Both the position numbers and the translations under genes were made by a program. Positions 62,393-64,000 of a stretch of 64,000 bases of DNA are shown here, piece by piece; position 1 is the first letter of the stretch, and every line of letters starts with the position of its first letter. The notes under the pieces are model-generated. The model worked only from the letters and a program-made list of their open reading frames with translations. It was not told the DNA's origin and did not search any database. Origin of the DNA: Nematostella vectensis (taxonomy: Eukaryota > Cnidaria > Anthozoa > Actiniaria > Edwardsiidae); contig NC_064036.1 in the NCBI RefSeq assembly GCF_932526225.1, positions 4,967,519 through 5,031,518 on the forward strand, given 5' to 3'.

Positions 62393-64000
62393 GTATGTCT
62401 GAGGTTATTTGGATAGCAAACGGTTGGCTCAAGGTTGGCTCGAGTTTCTACTTGTTTCATGATTTGACAGCTGATACTTCACAGGTCTTTTTCCCACAAG
62501 AAGGGAGGGGCGGGGTAACTAGAGTATCCTCAAGGACTTTATGGGGAGCAAACGATGAACACAAATTGTTTCTGAGCCTTGCATGAGCTACTTTTATTTT
62601 TCACTTGTGCCAAAACCTATGAATCTTAGATATGTCGTACGCGCGCACAAGTATAGAATTTAAAAGCGCGATATAAAAGGGTTAGAAGTCGTTTGGTATA
62701 AGCTAATACTGACACATTTTATATATCTCTCCACGGGGTCTAGACTCTCAGAGCATTTTAAGCTCACCAGTACAAGCCAACAAAAAGCAGGATCACACAA
62801 ACTGAGTAGTCTTAAAAAAATAGTGCTAGTTGTTTGATCCCAAAGTGTGTGGAGCGAAATTTCTTGTCAAAGGATTCCCTGCTCAATCAGAAAATGTCTT
62901 GGAAATGAATATATGTTGACATAGTCAGTGCCTGAAACTGTCAATTCAGATCCAGGGTAGTACCTTTGGGCCTGATAACACTTGGAAGGAGCCGCCTGTG
63001 CTCTGAGACCCCTGTGGTTCGGATATGCGTCTTTTGGAGCAGAAATTCTTGTCCACGTGCCAGATCGCATTAATGATTTTTGGGCAAACACAAGAGGGCA
63101 GACAGGTTAATTACGTTTTCAATCCACTACACTCACGCGATTTTGTGAATGGTTCCCCGCCAACGTATTGATGTGAAGGACCATTATTTCTTTCAATTGT
63201 CTACGGTTTTTCAAAGAATCCTTGAATTTGTCTGAAGTGTCTGCTTTGATAAGAGATCAAATTCATCTTGTCATATGGGATGTTTTCTAACGCGACTCTT
63301 CTGCGGGGGACATCAGTCACCACAAGCCGAATAAACAATACAAAAACAGATGGAAAAATGTATTACCCTGAACAGGTCATATGCCTTCAAGGTACAAAAC
63401 GCAACAATGAATAAAAACAACCATAAATTAAATAATACAAGCAAAAGACTAGACGAAATTGTATAGGATTCCATTTGTGACATTGGCATATTGTTGCTGA
63501 CGTATGCGATAAATTCTGGTACGGACTGTTTCCAATCACGAAGTTAGTCTTATAGTTTTAGGCTGAGCTAATTTTTTTATCCTTCTTGAAGTGATCTAAA
63601 CGATAAACTCCTTCTAGAAAGTAATAGTCCTAAAGTCATTAGTAATCAAGTGCGATTTGCCAAAACACTAAGAATATTTTTGTTGTGCACACGCCCCGTC
63701 GATGAATGAATCCCCCGCAAACTGTTGACAGCTCAGCTTTGCTTCTTGCCCATTGCGTTCGGCTGGATTCGATCCCAAAATAGATTTGTTTGGATTGAGT
63801 TGCATCCTCACGTATCTCAAGAAGAAGAAAAAACATTTAACGTTAAGAATCATTAAGCCCTTCAGGAAAGGTGTCTACAACGACCTTAAGTCAGGGAAAA
63901 TATTTAACTTATAAAGTAGTATGCACTCTTTTTGTTTTATTAGAACCTTATTTTACAACATTCAGGCTGAGATTTCCCCAAATTTTGAGAACATTCCAAA
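62393..64000. other. Terminal 1.6 kb, no confident gene
   Basis: Probably intron of the zinc-knuckle gene. A minus-strand ORF (62867-63091) looks somewhat protein-like but has no supporting splice structure or known motif. An acceptor-like CAACATTCAG at 63960-63969 followed by open reading may begin the next exon. Confidence 0.35.

Noticed and set aside
62867..63091. 74-aa minus-strand ORF
   Set aside because: Somewhat protein-like composition, but no acceptor, no start context and no recognisable motif; left unannotated.

Overview
The window looks like nuclear DNA of an anthozoan cnidarian, most likely a sea anemone of the Nematostella type. The evidence is AT-rich, intron-containing genes, many short elements with terminal inverted repeats (TIRs), long poly-G/poly-C tracts, and families common in anthozoans: a MANSC-domain protein, a fibrinogen-like protein resembling a coral skeletal-matrix protein, and a single-exon orphan GPCR. 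The species call is inference. All exon models were built by hand from splice signals, reading phase and family motifs.

Layout. 1-2.7 kb: a GC-rich, decayed Polinton-like viral element (an unidentified protein, packaging ATPase, frameshifted capsid gene and a divergent small gene), followed by tandem repeats to about 3.1 kb. 3.3-6.9 kb (+): the 3' half of an M13 (neprilysin/ECE) metallopeptidase; its 5' half is not in the window. 7.2-17.8 kb (+): an orphan convertase prodomain gene, then a complete three-exon proprotein convertase of about 679 aa. 17.8-22.6 kb: repeats. 22.7-23.8 kb (+): rhodopsin-class GPCR. 24.8-27.0 kb (+): dead non-LTR retrotransposon. 29.7-31.5 kb (+): candidate 54-aa secreted peptide. 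33.2-37.2 kb (-): six-exon adenylate-kinase-like protein with an N-myristoylation motif. 38.3-49.1 kb (-): eleven-exon, about 1225-aa secreted GH116-like protein carrying MANSC and PAN-like modules, with a tRNA-Ser(GCU) gene in one intron on the other strand. 50.4-51.8 kb (+): small secreted MANSC protein, head-to-head with the GH116-like gene. 55.1-57.2 kb (+): fibrinogen-like secreted protein with a 10-residue repeat. 57.7-58.1 kb (-): coding remnant with an in-frame stop. 60.0-62.4 kb and beyond (+): CCHC zinc-knuckle gene resembling ZCCHC24.

How the genes relate. Several products enter the secretory pathway (M13 peptidase, convertase and its prodomain paralog, MANSC proteins, fibrinogen-like protein, small peptide). 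The M13 and convertase genes are neighbours that could act on peptide precursors, but the sequence does not show that they work together. The most notable items are the orphan prodomain next to a full convertase, the GH116-like enzyme with extracellular modules and a long VPQY-bearing insert, the fibrinogen-like gene whose repeat units each carry a possible splice donor, and the viral element beside the truncated peptidase gene.
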